A stretch of DNA of 64,000 nt from Piliocolobus tephrosceles (Eukaryota; Chordata; Mammalia; Primates; Cercopithecidae). The translations under genes were made by a program, and so were the position numbers. This document shows, one piece after another, positions 1-10,605 of the stretch. Under the pieces are notes generated by a model. That model did not search any database. It had not been told where the DNA came from and was given only the letters and a program-made list of their open reading frames with translations. The stretch spans positions 28,855,091-28,919,090 of the forward strand of contig NC_045452.1 of NCBI RefSeq assembly GCF_002776525.5. Direction: 5' to 3'. Position 1 is the stretch's first letter; every line of letters starts with the position of its first letter.

Positions 1-265
1 ATGAAGGAGTAACTGGCAAAGGAATTGCTCTCCTGTTACCAACAGCTAGAAAACTGGACCAGATACGTGAAACAACTGTTTTCAGATACTGGGCAACAGG
101 CAGTGCAGGGCTGTGACCCTGTGAGACAGGACATAAGTAAGGTGAACTGTATAAGGACTCAATTTGCAATTGAATGCAGTTGCCAAGCAGCAGCGTAAGT
201 GGGGGAACCCAAACGAACCAAGCAGCTTTGCTGAGTTGAGGAATTAGGAAAGAGTTTTGTTTTTT
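1..265. other. Unassigned intron sequence, possibly old L1 5' UTR
   Basis: No open frame or splice signal of note. The wording around 30-130 ('gatacgtgaaacaactg', 'gggcaacaggcagtgcaggg') reminds me of 5' regions of ancient L1 elements, but I cannot confirm it by eye. Confidence 0.3.
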
Positions 266-399
266 GTTTTTGTATTTTCAGTAGAGACGGGGTTTCACCA
301 TGTTAGCCAGGTTGGTCTCGATCTCCTGAACTCATGATCTGCCCGCCTCGGCCTCCCAAAGTGCTCGGATTACAGGCGTGAGCCACCATGCCCAGCCAA
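266..399 (-). repeat. Partial Alu (minus strand)
   Basis: Holds only the half of an Alu running from 'gtagagacggggtttcaccatg' type sequence to 'gagccaccatgcccagcca'. It is truncated and inserted beside or within an old L1. Confidence 0.85.
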
Positions 400-1262
400 T
401 CTTGTTCCTTTTTATGGCTGCATAGTATTCCATGGTGTATATGTATCACATTTTCTTTATGGAATCTATCATTGATGGGCATTTAGGTTGATGCCATGTC
501 TTTGCTATTGTGAATAGTGCTGCAGTGAACATAGGTGCGCATGTGTCTTTGTAATAGAATGATTTGTATTGTTTTGGGTGTATACCCAGTAATAAGATTG
601 CTGGGTCAAATGGTATTTCTGTGTCTAGGTCTTTGAGGAATTGCTACACTGTCTTCCGTGATGGTTGATCTAATTTACACTCCCATCAGCAGTGTAAAGG
701 TGTTCTTTTTTCTCCATAACCTCACCACCGTTAGTAATCACGATTCTGACTGATATGAGATGGTATCTCATTGTCGTTTTAATTTGCATTTCTCTAATGA
801 TCAGTGATGTTGAGCTTTTTTTCATGTTTCTTTGGCCACAGGTATGTCTTTTTCTTTTTTTATTGAGACAGAGTCTCACTTTGCACCCAGGCTGGAGTGA
901 GTGGTGCAATCTCGGCTCACTGCGACCTCCACCTCTTGGGTTCAAGTGATTCTCTTGCCTTAGCCTCCCAAGTAGCTGGGATTTGCCTGGCTAATTTTTC
1001 TATTTTTAGTAGAGACGGGATTTCACTATGTTGCCCAGGCTGATCTCGAACTACTTAACTCAAATGATCTGTCCGCCTTGGTCTCCCAAAGTGCTGGGAT
1101 TACAGATGTGAGCCACTGCGCCTGGCCTTTTGAAAAGTGTCTGTTCATGTCCTTTCCCCCCTTTTTAATGGGGTTGTTTTTTTCTTGTAAATTTAAGTTC
1201 CTTGTAGATGCTGGATGTCAGACCTCTGTCAGATGCATAGATTGCAGAAAGGCAGTTTTTAA
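400..1262 (-). mobile_element. L1 fragment (minus strand), split by an Alu
   Basis: Reverse complement of the end of L1 ORF2. Telltale runs are 'tatggctgcatagtattcca', 'gtatacccagtaataag', 'tgctgggtcaaatgg' and, beyond the Alu at 848-1126, 'gaaaagtgtctgttcatgtcc' and 'tttttaatggggttg'. The element is 5' truncated and carries no intact frame. Confidence 0.85.
848..1126 (-). repeat. Alu (minus strand) inside L1
   Basis: T-rich tail, 'gagacagagtctcact', 'gtagctggga', 'gtagagacgggatttcac', 'gtgctgggattacagatgtgagcc' and terminal 'gcctggcc'. There is a small internal deletion after 'gtagctgggatt'. It interrupts the L1 fragment, so it is younger than it. Confidence 0.92.
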
Positions 1263-1290
1263 ATAAAGGGAGATGTACATCTGCCCTGTG

Positions 1291-1505
1291 ACCTGGCAGT
1301 TCCACTCCTTCACACCTGCCTAGGAGAAATGGAGACATACACCCACAAAACATACATCCGCAAGAGTGTTCATCGCAGCCTATTCATGGTAAAAATCACC
1401 CGGCAGTTCCGCTCCTTCACACCTGCCTAGGAGAAATGGAGACATACACCCACAAAACATACATCCGCAAGAGTGTTCATCGCAGCCTATTCATGGTAAA
1501 AATCA
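1291..1505 (+). repeat. Two-copy tandem duplication, period 107 bp
   Basis: The block from 'ggcagttcc' (1295) to 'ggtaaaaatca' (1398) repeats from 1402 to 1505 with only one or two mismatches (t/c before ggcagt, a/g in 'ccactcc'/'cgctcc'). The high identity shows that it arose long after the L1 inserted. Confidence 0.95.
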
Positions 1506-1815
1506 GTAACTAACACAGAAGTCTATGAATGGATGAATGTGTAAACACGTTGTGGTATATTCTTAGAATACTTTCACTGCTTGTAAAGAATGAACTACTG
1601 GTACTGGCAACATGTGTGACTCTTACACATTCTGAGCAAAAGAAATGGGACACAAAGGATATATACTGTCTGTACCGTTTATATGAATTGCAAGAACAGG
1701 CAAGTCCAGTCTATGGTGATAGATATCAGAAGGCAGTTAACTTGGAGTGGGGGCCAAGAACGACTAGAAAAGGGCAATAGACATGTTCTGTGTCTTGTCT
1801 GAGGGGCAGCAATCC

Positions 1816-2104
1816 TTTTTTTTTTTTGAGACAGACTCACTGTCACCCAGACTGCAGTGCTGTGGTGCGATCTCGGCTCACTGCAGCCTCTGCCTCCGGG
1901 TTCAAGTGATTCTCCTGTCTTAGCCTCCTGAGTAGCTGGGACTACAGGTGGCAGCCACCATGCTTGGCTAATTTTTGTATTTTTTAGTAGAGATGAGGTT
2001 TCACCATGTTGGCCAGACTAGTCTCGAACTCCTGACCTCAGGTGATCCACCCGCCTCGGCCTCCCAAAGTGCTGGGATTACAGGTGTGAGCCACCGCGCC
2101 CGGC
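1816..2104 (-). repeat. Alu (minus strand)
   Basis: Full-length style Alu: poly-T, 'gagacagactcactgtcacc', 'gtgctgggattacaggtgtgagccaccgcgcccggcc' pattern at the end. Inserted in the old L1. Confidence 0.95.
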
Positions 2105-2155
2105 CTAGCCATACATTTATTATATGTAAATTATACTTTGATATCAAAATATCAC

Positions 2156-2580
2156 ACCCCGCAACAAGCAAATCACTAAAGGGGAGGAAGAAAGGATGGA
2201 GCATTCTGTCCAGCACTTAACTGGAGACAGAAAAAAGCCAAGTGGTGGAGTCTGACCTTCAGGAACACATACATTACTGCTAGGAGACAAGGCGGGTGCT
2301 CATGGCACCCCCGTCATTGGCGCTCACAGAAGAGAGAAGTGAGTGAGGACTGTAGTTGTCAGGAAGGCATCTTAGACGTGGCAGGTTTTGAGACGGGCCC
2401 TGAGAGCTGCATGGAATTTGACAAATCGGAGATTAAAGTGGCGATGTCACAGAAACTTTGTAGTTTTGTAGAAACACCATAGGGTGTACAGTGGAAAATA
2501 AGTCTTCTGTCATCCTTGACTCCATCCTGGGAACCCCTCCCTAGATTCTGCCTGTGCTTTCAGATTCTCGTATGTGCTAT
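2156..2580. other. Unassigned intron sequence
   Basis: No recognised repeat, open frame or splice pair. A purine-rich stretch near 2330-2420 resembles the ancient interspersed repeat described at 10190-10500, only weakly. Confidence 0.4.
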
Positions 2581-2831
2581 AGAAATCATCATTGTATCTA
2601 CAGACTGTTTTCATTGCTCCCTTTTTACTTTATCATTTAGATAAACTTCATATCCACACAAAAAGACAGACATTCTTTTCTATGGCAACAGCGTATTCCA
2701 GTGCATGGATCATCTCCCTATTCATGGGCATTTTAAAACATGGCATCACTCAAATGAACAGCCTTGTGCATAGCCTTTGCATTCCTTTGCAAATCTCTCT
2801 GTAGAATAGGTTTCTTAAAAGTTGCTGCCCA

Positions 2832-3160
2832 AGGCCGGGAGCGGTGGCTCACGCCTGTCATTCCAGCACTTTGGGAGGCTAAGGTGGGCGAATCACCTGA
2901 GGTCAGGAGTTCAAGATCAACCTGGTCAACATGGCCAAACCCTGTCTCTACTAAAAATACAAAAATTAGCTGGGCACAGTGGCACTTGCCTGTAATCCCA
3001 GCTACTCAGGAGTCTGAGGCAGTAGAATCGCTTGACCCCGGGAGGTGGAGGTTGAGGTGAGCTGAGATTGCACCACTATGCTCTAGCCTGAGGGACAGAG
3101 CGAGATTCCATCTCAAAACAAACAAACAAACAAACAAACAAACAAACAGAACAAAAAAAC
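2832..3160 (+). repeat. Alu (plus strand) with AAAC-rich tail
   Basis: Begins 'ggccgggagcggtggctcac' and ends in a simple repeat tail of about nine AAAC units (3114-3150). Confidence 0.95.
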
Positions 3161-3370
3161 CTTGCTGCTTAAAGGTTATATACTTTTGAAATTTGACCAA
3201 CAAAAAATCTATGCCAATATACGCTTTTACCAAACTGTGAGAGAGTGGCTATTTACCCAAAATCTTATCAGTATTGGGCATTACCATCCATTAAAAATGC
3301 TATCCAGCTTATTTTTGACAGATTTCTTGTTTTAATTTGTTGTTTGATCACTATTGAGGTGATGTGCCTT

Positions 3371-3672
3371 TTCTCTTTTTTTAAAAGGCAGGGTTTCACT
3401 CTGTTGCCCAAGCTGCGGTGCAGTGCAGCGATCATGGCTCACTATGGCCCCAATCTCCCGGGCTCCACTGATTCTCCCACCTCGCCTCCTGAGTAGGTGG
3501 GACTAGACGTGCACACCATCATGCCTGGCTAATTTTTTTTTTTTTTTTTTTTTGTAGAGACTGGGTTTTGCCATGTTACCCAGGCTGGTCTCAAACTCCT
3601 GGGCTCAAGTGATCCGCCCGCCTCAGCCTCCGAAAGTGCTGGGATTGCAGACGTGAGCTGCTGTGCCCAGCC
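3371..3672 (-). repeat. Alu (minus strand), diverged
   Basis: 'ggcagggtttcactctgttgcc', 'ctgagtaggtgggactag', an internal poly-T of about 18, then 'agtgctgggattgcagacg'. The divergence suggests an older (J-type) copy. Confidence 0.85.
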
Positions 3673-3895
3673 TGAGGTCATATGTCTTTTACACAATATG
3701 TCTACTAGCCATTTCCATTTCCTCTTCTGTGCATTTTCCAGTTTTCGTGGGCTGTTCGTCTTCCTACTTTACTGTGTGCTATTTGTATGTTAGTGATGCT
3801 AACCTTTTTATTTTTGTTGCATGTATTTTTCTGTCGGTCATTTGTTGGTTGCATATCATGTCCTTCACTGTACAGTCATTTCCTGTACAGTATTT

Positions 3896-3925
3896 TATAT
3901 AAATGACTGTACAGTCATTTATATA
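3896..3925. repeat. 30-bp perfect palindrome
   Basis: Fifteen bases on each side of 3910/3911 pair exactly, centred on gactgt|acagtc with arms running out to tatata. A partial copy of the core (actgtacagtcatt) also occurs at 3868-3881, pairing with 3902-3915. Confidence 0.95.
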
Positions 3926-4170
3926 GTTAATTTGTTAATACTTTTATTTATAGTTTCTGAGATTTGTGTCTTGCTTAGGAAGTCCCTTCCCCCACCTGGA
4001 TAGTTTCTTCTAGTGTTTTCACTCTTTCCTTGACACACAGACACACACTCATCCGCCCACCTGTTTAGATCTGTAAGCATCTGGAATTGTGTATGGTAAG
4101 ATACATGGTCGAATTTCCAGATACCATATTGTATGGCCATCGTTGGCTGACTGCCCCTGATTTGAAATGC

Positions 4171-4467
4171 TTTTTTTTTTTTTTTGAGACGGAGTCTTGC
4201 TCTGTCTCCCAGGCTGGAGTGTAGCGGCCTGATCTCGGCTCACTGCAAGCTCCGCCTCCCACGTTTACACCATTCTCCTGCCTCAGCCTCCCGAGTAGCT
4301 GGGACTACAGGTGCCCGCCACCTCGCCCGGCTAGTTTTTTGTATTTTTTAGTAGAGACGGGGTTTCACCTGGTTAGCCAGGATGGTCTCGATCTCCTGAC
4401 CTCGTGATCCGCCCGTCTTGGCCTCCCAAAGTGCTGGGATTACAGGCTTGAGCCACCGTGCCCAGCT
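4171..4467 (-). repeat. Young Alu, AluYR-like (minus strand)
   Basis: Close to consensus, flanked by a short target-site duplication (gaaatgc at 4164-4170 and 4468-4474). It carries 'cctcgcccggctagttttt' and 'ggcttgagccaccgtg', variants I associate with Old World monkey Alu lineages. Confidence 0.9.
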
Positions 4468-4859
4468 GAAATGCTATTTTTATCATAACTAAGTGCTCAT
4501 AAATACATAGGCTTGATTTTGAACCATTCATTCTGTGTCCTTGATTTCTTTGTCTGTCTCTCTGAACCCTATTGTTTTAATTCCCGTAGCTTCATTATAT
4601 GTGTTTCTTATCAGTTAACGTGAGTTTCTTCACATTATTCCTTTTGGGAATTTTATTGGCTCTTCTTATGCCAATCAAATTCCAGGTGAACTTAGGGTCA
4701 ACTTACCAAGTTTCAGAACACATAAGTATATCCCATTGGAATTTTGATTGGGTTTGCATTGAACTTGAAGATTTCTAAAGTGACACCTGACAGCATTATA
4801 ATTTTGAGTCTTAGATCCATGTATTCTATTTAGTCTGTTGTTTGGGTCTTCTTGCTTTC

Positions 4860-5225
4860 AGCTCCCAAATATCTCTTTGGTCATTGCTTTACTTTCACTG
4901 CCATCACCACCCCTACATTGGGCTTGTGAAGTAGTCCATTGAGTGGTCTCCTTATGACCACTCTTGGCCCCTCAGTCTCTTCTCCAGGATAATCCAGGCT
5001 TTGCATTAGATGTTCCCTGGGCTTTGACTACTCCCCTGCTGGCCTCCCTCTTCACTCAGTTCATTTCCCCTCATTCTTAGATCTTATCCCTATTGTCATT
5101 TCCTCAAGGAAACCTCCCTGACCTTCTTAACAAGGTACAATTCCCCATTTACGGTTTCAGGGCACCCTTTGCCTTTTCATCTGAGCACTCAGGATAGCTG
5201 TAAGTTTACTTTGCTCTTCCTTGGA
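4860..5225 (+). mobile_element. Probable L2 3' fragment (plus strand)
   Basis: Pyrimidine-rich, with the L2-like phrase 'aaggaaacctccctgacc' near 5105 and surrounding 'gtcatttcctca'. This resembles the L2 3' UTR motif 'cagtgaggccttccctgacc'. Confidence 0.5.
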
Positions 5226-5240
5226 ATGGGAGGGGACCTC

Positions 5241-5445
5241 TGTAAGCACAGGTGAGCGCTCTAGGCACAGTTAAGCTCATAAGCACAGGTGCGCTCTCTA
5301 AGCACAGGTGAGCTCTCGAGGCACAGTTAAGCTCGTAAGCACAGGTGCGCTCTCTAAGCACAGGTGAGCTCTCTTAAGCACAGGGCGGATCTGGAAGCCC
5401 AGGGGACTCTCTAAGCCCAGGCAGGCTGTCCAGCACAGGGGTCTG
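5241..5445 (+). repeat. Minisatellite, 18-19 bp units in a 56-bp higher-order pattern
   Basis: Units of the type 'aagcacaggtgagctctct' alternate with 'aggcacagttaagctcgt'. The order A-B-C (19+19+18) recurs, then decays from about 5390. Confidence 0.92.
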
Positions 5446-6335
5446 TGTAGGCATGGGGACTGTGTTTGGTGTTGCTCACATTTGTAATTCCCCTACTCCC
5501 CCTGGCCCAGAGGAAGAGCTTCGTAAATGCAGGTTGGTGTCAGTGAGCTTGGTGTTTCCTCCTATTTATGTAAGTCTTCAAGTGAAGACTTGTAGTTTTC
5601 TTCATGAGGTCTTGTACAGTTCTTGTTAAGTTTATGCCATGTTATTTTCTTCTTGCTGGCAGAGAAGGGCTATTGATTTTTGAATGTTCCTGTATTTGGC
5701 CATCTTGCTTATCTCAGAACTCTGTTTCCTGCCATTCTCTCAGTTCTGCCTCTGTCTCTGTTGGCGTCATTCCTCAGGCTGGTTGGGTGCAGATGGTTGC
5801 AGCAGTTCCGACCCCCACATCTGACCCTGGTAGCTTTCAGTGGAAGAGGAGTGGGTTGTCTCCAGGAACTTCCTAAGAACCGGGCAGGGTGTTCTCAGAA
5901 GCCCTCAGCTGTCTGTGCTCAGTGGCTTAAGTAGGGGCCTAGGCCCTTTGCTGACTCAGCCATTGGTGAGGTGTGGCCTAGCTCTGCAGGGCTCCAACCA
6001 GGCCAACCTGTGGGTTCAGCTGCCTCTGAGCTGAGTCCCCACCTACAGGGCTGCTGCAGGGAGGTGTGAATACTTCGCAAAGCTGGGATTCTGCTAGAAA
6101 GATGCACCAAACACCTATGAGGATGGTCATGTGGCTTCCCTGTCAACCCCATTCAGCATGTCGGTAAAGCTACAAGATTTCCTGACGTTGAACCGTCCCT
6201 CCTTCATTCTTTACGTGTATTATTCTTCAAATATCCTGCTGCTGTGCTTTGATCTACTAAGGTTTTACTTTGGATCTTTTTGTCTGTATTCAGAAGTGAG
6301 ATTTGTCTGTGCTACCAAAGTCTTTTTAAGAATGC
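5446..6335. other. Unassigned intron sequence
   Basis: No exon-like splice pair or clear repeat. A 20-bp hairpin with 9-bp arms (aagtcttca / tgaagactt) sits at 5572-5591. The patch at 5605-5700 is faintly L1-like. Confidence 0.4.
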
Positions 6336-6545
6336 AAGGGACGTAGTGGAAAGACCCTGGTATTGAAGGTTGCTTAGCTCCTGTGTGACCTTGGTCAAGT
6401 CACTTAACCTCTCTGAGACTATTTCTTTCATATACAATAGTGATCACAGCCGTAAGTAACACAAGCTTGTTTTGAGGATCAAATGAGATAAGACGTATGA
6501 CAGCTCTCTTTTAACACCAAAGCTTGAGCAGAGTTAGAGCCTTGT
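6336..6545 (+). repeat. MIR element (plus strand)
   Basis: Core MIR wording: 'ctgtgtgaccttggtcaagt', 'cacttaacctctctgagac' and 'gaggatcaaatgagataa'. Spacing fits the canonical MIR order. Confidence 0.88.
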
Positions 6546-7520
6546 CTCATTATGTATATTCAGGATTTTTGAGTTTTTGTGAATTTCTTCCAGTGAGGAG
6601 ACAGGTTCAGAGAACATTAACAAGTAAGTTTGCTCTCAGCTTTTCCTCGTAAACCATAATCAGAAAACCAGAGTTATGCTGAGGGAGAGGCGCTGGGAAC
6701 GTGGTTGGTAAACATTACATTATTGGTGTTCAGATATGAGGTTCCCGCTTTTCATAATATCCTTAGGGTACGGGGGAAGATTTGATATTTTCTGAGATTG
6801 CTGTAAAATGCAAGTTATTGCTGCAACTGTCGCCCAATTATTCAGTACTTATTTTACTTAGACTTTAGTAATTGGAAAAAGATTAGATGTCAGGACTTTG
6901 TATTTTGTTGATTGTATTAGCAAAGTCTTCTCTTTAGTCATTTCTTTTATTCCTGTTATTAATCATTAGCTCCAAGCTGTTAGGAGAAGAACCTAATGGT
7001 AGATTCCTAACTTAAAGGAAAGAAATAATGACTTGAGTTTCCGTGGGATGGGGCAAGTGTTGCTATACCTAGACATTGAAATAGATTGTCCCGCCCTTCA
7101 GGGCATGGGAGTAAGACACTCAAGGAGACTCAGAAGGTCGATGGAATGCGGGGCCACATCCTTACCCCTCTGCCCCGATGCTTGTCCTTGCCTGCCCTTG
7201 GAGGTGCTGGACCTTGCTCTAGGACCCGTCTGCCTCTGGCCAGCCCCTCCCCTCTCGTGAGTTTTTCTACTTGTAGGTATTTATAAAGCCTCATTGACTT
7301 GTATCAGACTACCTTGAAGACTTTGTCTGTGTAGAATTTGGCCACATCCTTAATTAATGGTGTATAAAGACAAACTTATCTCCATGAAACAATTTCTTTC
7401 AAAACCAGTAGTGAGAAAAAACGGCATCACATAGGTATGCTTAAATAGTAAATGGAAAGTGAGATGGATGAAAGGAAGGAAAACCAAGTAACATGATCAG
7501 GTTGGGGTAAAAGCCTTCAG
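6546..7520. other. Single-copy-looking intron
   Basis: No repeat, exon or RNA gene recognised. AT-rich to about 7030, then a GC-richer part. Confidence 0.4.
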
Positions 7521-7640
7521 GAGAGAGAGGGAGGTGGGGGGAGAGAGAGAGAGACAAGGAGGTGGGAGGGAGAGAGAGAGGAGGGGGAGAGAGAGAGGGA
7601 GGGGGGAGGGAGGGAGAGAGAGAGGAGGAGGTGGGAGTGA
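7521..7640 (+). repeat. GA-rich polypurine tract
   Basis: About 120 bases almost wholly A and G on this strand, built of gaga and gggagg runs. Lies about 340 bases before the first exon. Confidence 0.95.
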
Positions 7641-7980
7641 AGGAGGCTGGTGTTCTCTGGACTTCCCTGGTTGAAGGGAGGGAAAGGGTCATGGGGTCTC
7701 ACCTGTCCCAGGGTAGTTGCAGGGACACTGGGGATGCCTTTTGCAGACGTGTACTCGGCTTCTGTTGTAAACAGGTGACCTGTAGCTTGGTTTGAGTAAA
7801 ATGGTCACTTACCTTCTCTGGGATACTGAAATCAATCGGTATCTGAAATGTTGATCAAGTTTAATTTGTTGATGGGGCTCATTGCCGCCTAATAAAACAG
7901 GTGGAATGTGTTAAGGCACTGGGGAGGTTTACTAACCTTTTGTAAATCTTATTTCTCCTTGTGTCTTTTTTCATCAACAG

Positions 7981-8051
7981 AGGAATTACGGAAGTTGAGC
8001 TGGTCCGGAATCCCTAAGCCAGTGCGTCCAATGACGTGGAAGCTCCTCTCA
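7981..8051 (+). CDS. TBC1D22A: TBC1D22A coding exon, start of the TBC domain
   Basis: A 71-nt internal exon. The acceptor is a pyrimidine-rich tract ending in tcatcaacag at 7980, and the donor is gtaagt at 8052. The first two bases complete a Glu codon begun in the previous exon, so the upstream intron is phase 1; the exon ends on a whole codon (phase 0). It encodes (E)ELRKLSWSGIPKPVRP followed by MTWKLLS. This is the entry to a Rab-GAP TBC domain: the W-x-G-I-P-x-x-x-R-P-x-x-W-x-x-L pattern is the family's first conserved box. The wording 'SGIPKPVRPMTWKLLS' fits TBC1D22A; TBC1D22B, as I recall it, has a different run here. TBC proteins speed GTP hydrolysis by Rab GTPases. TBC1D22A is linked to the Golgi and reported to bind ACBD3 and 14-3-3 proteins; its Rab substrate is not clear to me. 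The exon would cover roughly residues 214-236 of about 517. The preceding exon lies outside the window. Confidence 0.96.
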
Positions 8052-9360
8052 GTAAGTCCCACGCGCCGCCCATCAGTGCCTCGTTCCTGTGCGCAGGGAC
8101 TGCGGGCGTCTGGCCTGCGTAGGGCCTGACAGCCACGCCCACGGGTTTGCCCTGGCTTTGTTGCAGTGATAAAGGCCTTTGCTATGGCTAAGCTGACATT
8201 TTCCATCCTTTGCTTAATTTTAAGCTTGGTTTGACAGGACTGGCAGAAAACAAGGATAGATCATAATTACGACAACGGTATTTTTTTCCTCAGATTTTAT
8301 TATTAGAAAATCTTTATATGTTCCAGCCTGTGATACAGAAAGGTTTCAGCATAGATGGTTATTTCAACTCCAAGGAGTTGAAACAGGGAAATATGTTTTA
8401 AATTTGTTTGATATATGCTGAAAACAAGGACATATGTTTGACCAAGTTTTTTTTTTTTGTAAGTATTAGTAGTGTTGTTAGGAAAAGAAGAAAATGGATG
8501 AGAGAAGCGGTTTGTGTTTCTTGGGTGGAGTGCGGAGTTCCGGCTGCCTCAGCTCTAGCGCTGAGCTGCGTGTCTGGAAGCGCTTTGGGAAACGTTGGGG
8601 TGGGCGGTGGTGACCATCAGCACGCTCTGGTACTCTTAGCTCGGGCTTACCATTGCGAGTGAGTCTGGCCCTGGCGACCATTTCAGAATTGGTTATAGAC
8701 AGTTTTCTTCTCTTTTCATTTTTCATTATTTTTGGAGCTAAGTCAATAGTGTGCTCTAAGTGTTTACTCTAAATTGGGTCTGACTTTTAGTATTTAAAAG
8801 ACTCTTTCTGGCTCATGAGTCTTAATAAATTTGCAGCTTAGTACCTCGTAATCCTAAATGCAGATGCAGCTCTGAACAGTGAATATTTATTGATTAAATA
8901 TTCCTTGCAATTAAAATCAGACTTGCTGTGATTGCTTACGTTTTTGTTTTGTGCTTTTGTATTTTAACCTAGTTTTCCAGTTTATATCCAGTTTTCTAAA
9001 TGTCCCCTAAGGTAGGTTGCAAATTTCTCAGGTTAGTTTGTAGGAAGTTTTGATGAAAACACCGAACTGCATTTTCTGTTTGTTAAGGATGTGCCGTGTC
9101 TAGGTGGAAAGTCTCACGTGAGTTATTTTATACTGTTCTCTTCTAGTTCTCAGCCTCTGCGGGTTATGGTTCCACTTCCCTCATGTGTGTAGCGTAGGGG
9201 CTGATGTGGAAATGGACACTCTGGTTTCAGTGGACAGAGGAGCAGAGCTGGAGGTGATAGAGAGCCCCACTTTGCAGGTTGTGGACAGGAGGGCCGGTGG
9301 GTGTAGGCGGAGTCTGAGCCAGGAATCCTGGCGAGGCAAGTGAGGGTGTGAACCCAGGAA
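8052..9360. other. Intron, low in repeats
   Basis: No Alu, L1 or exon-like segment. A poly-T run sits at 8448-8458. Nothing else is supportable. Confidence 0.4.
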
Positions 9361-9790
9361 ATCTGAGACGGTCTCAGTTGATTTACAAAGTTTATCTTGC
9401 CAAGGTTGAGGACGCACTGGCGAGGCAGCCTCAGGAGGTCCTGGCGACACGTGTCCAAGGTGGTCAGGGCACAGCTTGGTTTTATACACTTAGGGAGACG
9501 TGAGACATTGATCAAAACATGTAAAAAGTGGCGAGAGAGCTTCCAGGTCACAGGTGATCCACAGATGGTTACACTCTTTTGAGTTTCTGATGAACCTTTC
9601 CAAAGGAAGCAAATCAGATGTGCATCTGTCTCAGTGAGCAGAGGAGTGACTTTGGATAGAATGGGAGGCAGGTTTGCCCTGAGCAGTTTCCAGCTTGAGT
9701 TTTTTAGTGATCTTGGGGGCCCAAGTATTTTCTTTTCATAGGAGAAAGCCTGAGCGTTCTCAGGGCTTTGTCGTGTGAAAGGAAAGACAC
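9361..9790 (-). mobile_element. Old retroviral-type LTR fragment (probable, minus strand)
   Basis: Phrases such as 'cacagcttggttttatacac', 'cttccaggtcacaggtgatc' and 'gtgagcagaggagtgactttgg' recur in an endogenous retrovirus LTR family of primates that I cannot name with confidence. The reverse strand has a degenerate 'ttggcaagataaac' where a polyadenylation signal would sit. The fragment at 27961 shares this end. Confidence 0.5.
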
Positions 9791-10189
9791 ATGTAGTCCT
9801 TTAACCATCATTCCTTGCAGGGTCCTTTGCTTGGGAGATGGAGAGGAATTAGACACTAGCCTGCCATTAGGAGGAGGTCGGGTGCTACAGACTTGTGATG
9901 TGACAGTGGTGGAGGCCGGGACTACATACTGTAGGTTGGACAGGACACTAGTATGAACCAGGGGGTGGAGGAGTACTACAGCATGGGGGCAGTTTAGTGC
10001 TGAGGGTCAGCTTCTGCTAGGAGGGGACTTCACACCTGGGATCCGCAAGGCCATGGCAGGTGGGGAGGGAGGGGAGGATGTGGAGACTTGCAGTCACAAG
10101 GCACAGGGATGAACATGGTGGTTCTTGGCCCCCTCTGGGCTTGGATTGACAGATGAGTAGAAAATAAATGTTAGGTCAGGGAGCAAAGC

Positions 10190-10500
10190 TTGTCCTTGCA
10201 AGTGTAGGATGCTAAGAAAGGGTTCATGAGGATGCCAGGTAAGTCTTCTTGGGGAAGGTGGCATCTTACGTGACGTCTCAAAAGGGATGTTCATGTTCTC
10301 TCTGCTAGTGGGAAGTGGGGAGGCCGTAAGAGCTGGGGCACACAGTAGTGGTGGGACAAGCAGGAACATAGGCTGGAGTAGAGGGGCCCAAGAGGAGGCC
10401 AGGTGACAGACACCCTACTGCCCTCTCTATCTCACCCCATTGCTTGGGTTTTATCCTGAAGGATTTAAGTGGGGAGTGGTGAGCCTGTGTTTCTGGAAGA
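10190..10500. repeat. Ancient interspersed repeat, family unnamed
   Basis: Reads 'gggttcatgaggatgcc', 'ggtggcatcttacgtgacgt', then 'aggaggccaggtgac' and 'ttgggttttatcctgaa'. The same word order (gain-of-weight vocabulary of a medium-reiterated mammalian repeat) recurs near 13450, 14200, 33297, 36110, 40270 and 42850. Confidence 0.45.
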
Positions 10501-10529
10501 GAAAATCCTTGAAAGAGCCATTGGTTGGT

Positions 10530-10605
10530 TCATTCTTTCGTCCATTCTGTTCATCCATTCCATTCATCCATTCTATTCATCCATTCATTCATCCATTAGC
10601 ATTTA
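10530..10605 (+). repeat. (TTCATCCA)n-type microsatellite
   Basis: Imperfect repeats of 'tccattctgttcatccattc' type, followed by 'tttattgagcactttgtg', a motif common in ancient interspersed repeats. Confidence 0.9.

Larger units (their letters stand above)
1263..2155 (+). mobile_element. Old L1 3' region (plus strand), split by an Alu
   Basis: Matches the 3' end of mammalian-age L1: 'gacctggcagttccactcc', 'agagtgttcatcgcagc', 'tatgaatggatgaatg', 'gttgtggtatat', then past the Alu 'gtaaattatactttgatatc'. Heavily decayed. It contains a 107-bp tandem duplication (1291-1505). Confidence 0.75.
2581..4840 (-). mobile_element. Ancient L1 (minus strand) broken by three Alus
   Basis: Between the Alus at 2832-3160, 3371-3672 and 4171-4467 the sequence reads as the reverse complement of an old L1: 'tattcatgggcattttaaaaca', 'gaacagccttgtgcatagcc' near 2740, and ORF2-like 'ttgggtttgcattgaacttg' near 4750. 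No frame survives. The subfamily is not resolvable by eye. Confidence 0.7.

Noticed and set aside
5241..5445. CRISPR-like array of short repeats
   Set aside because: Units are contiguous with no unique spacers, and the genome is that of a primate.
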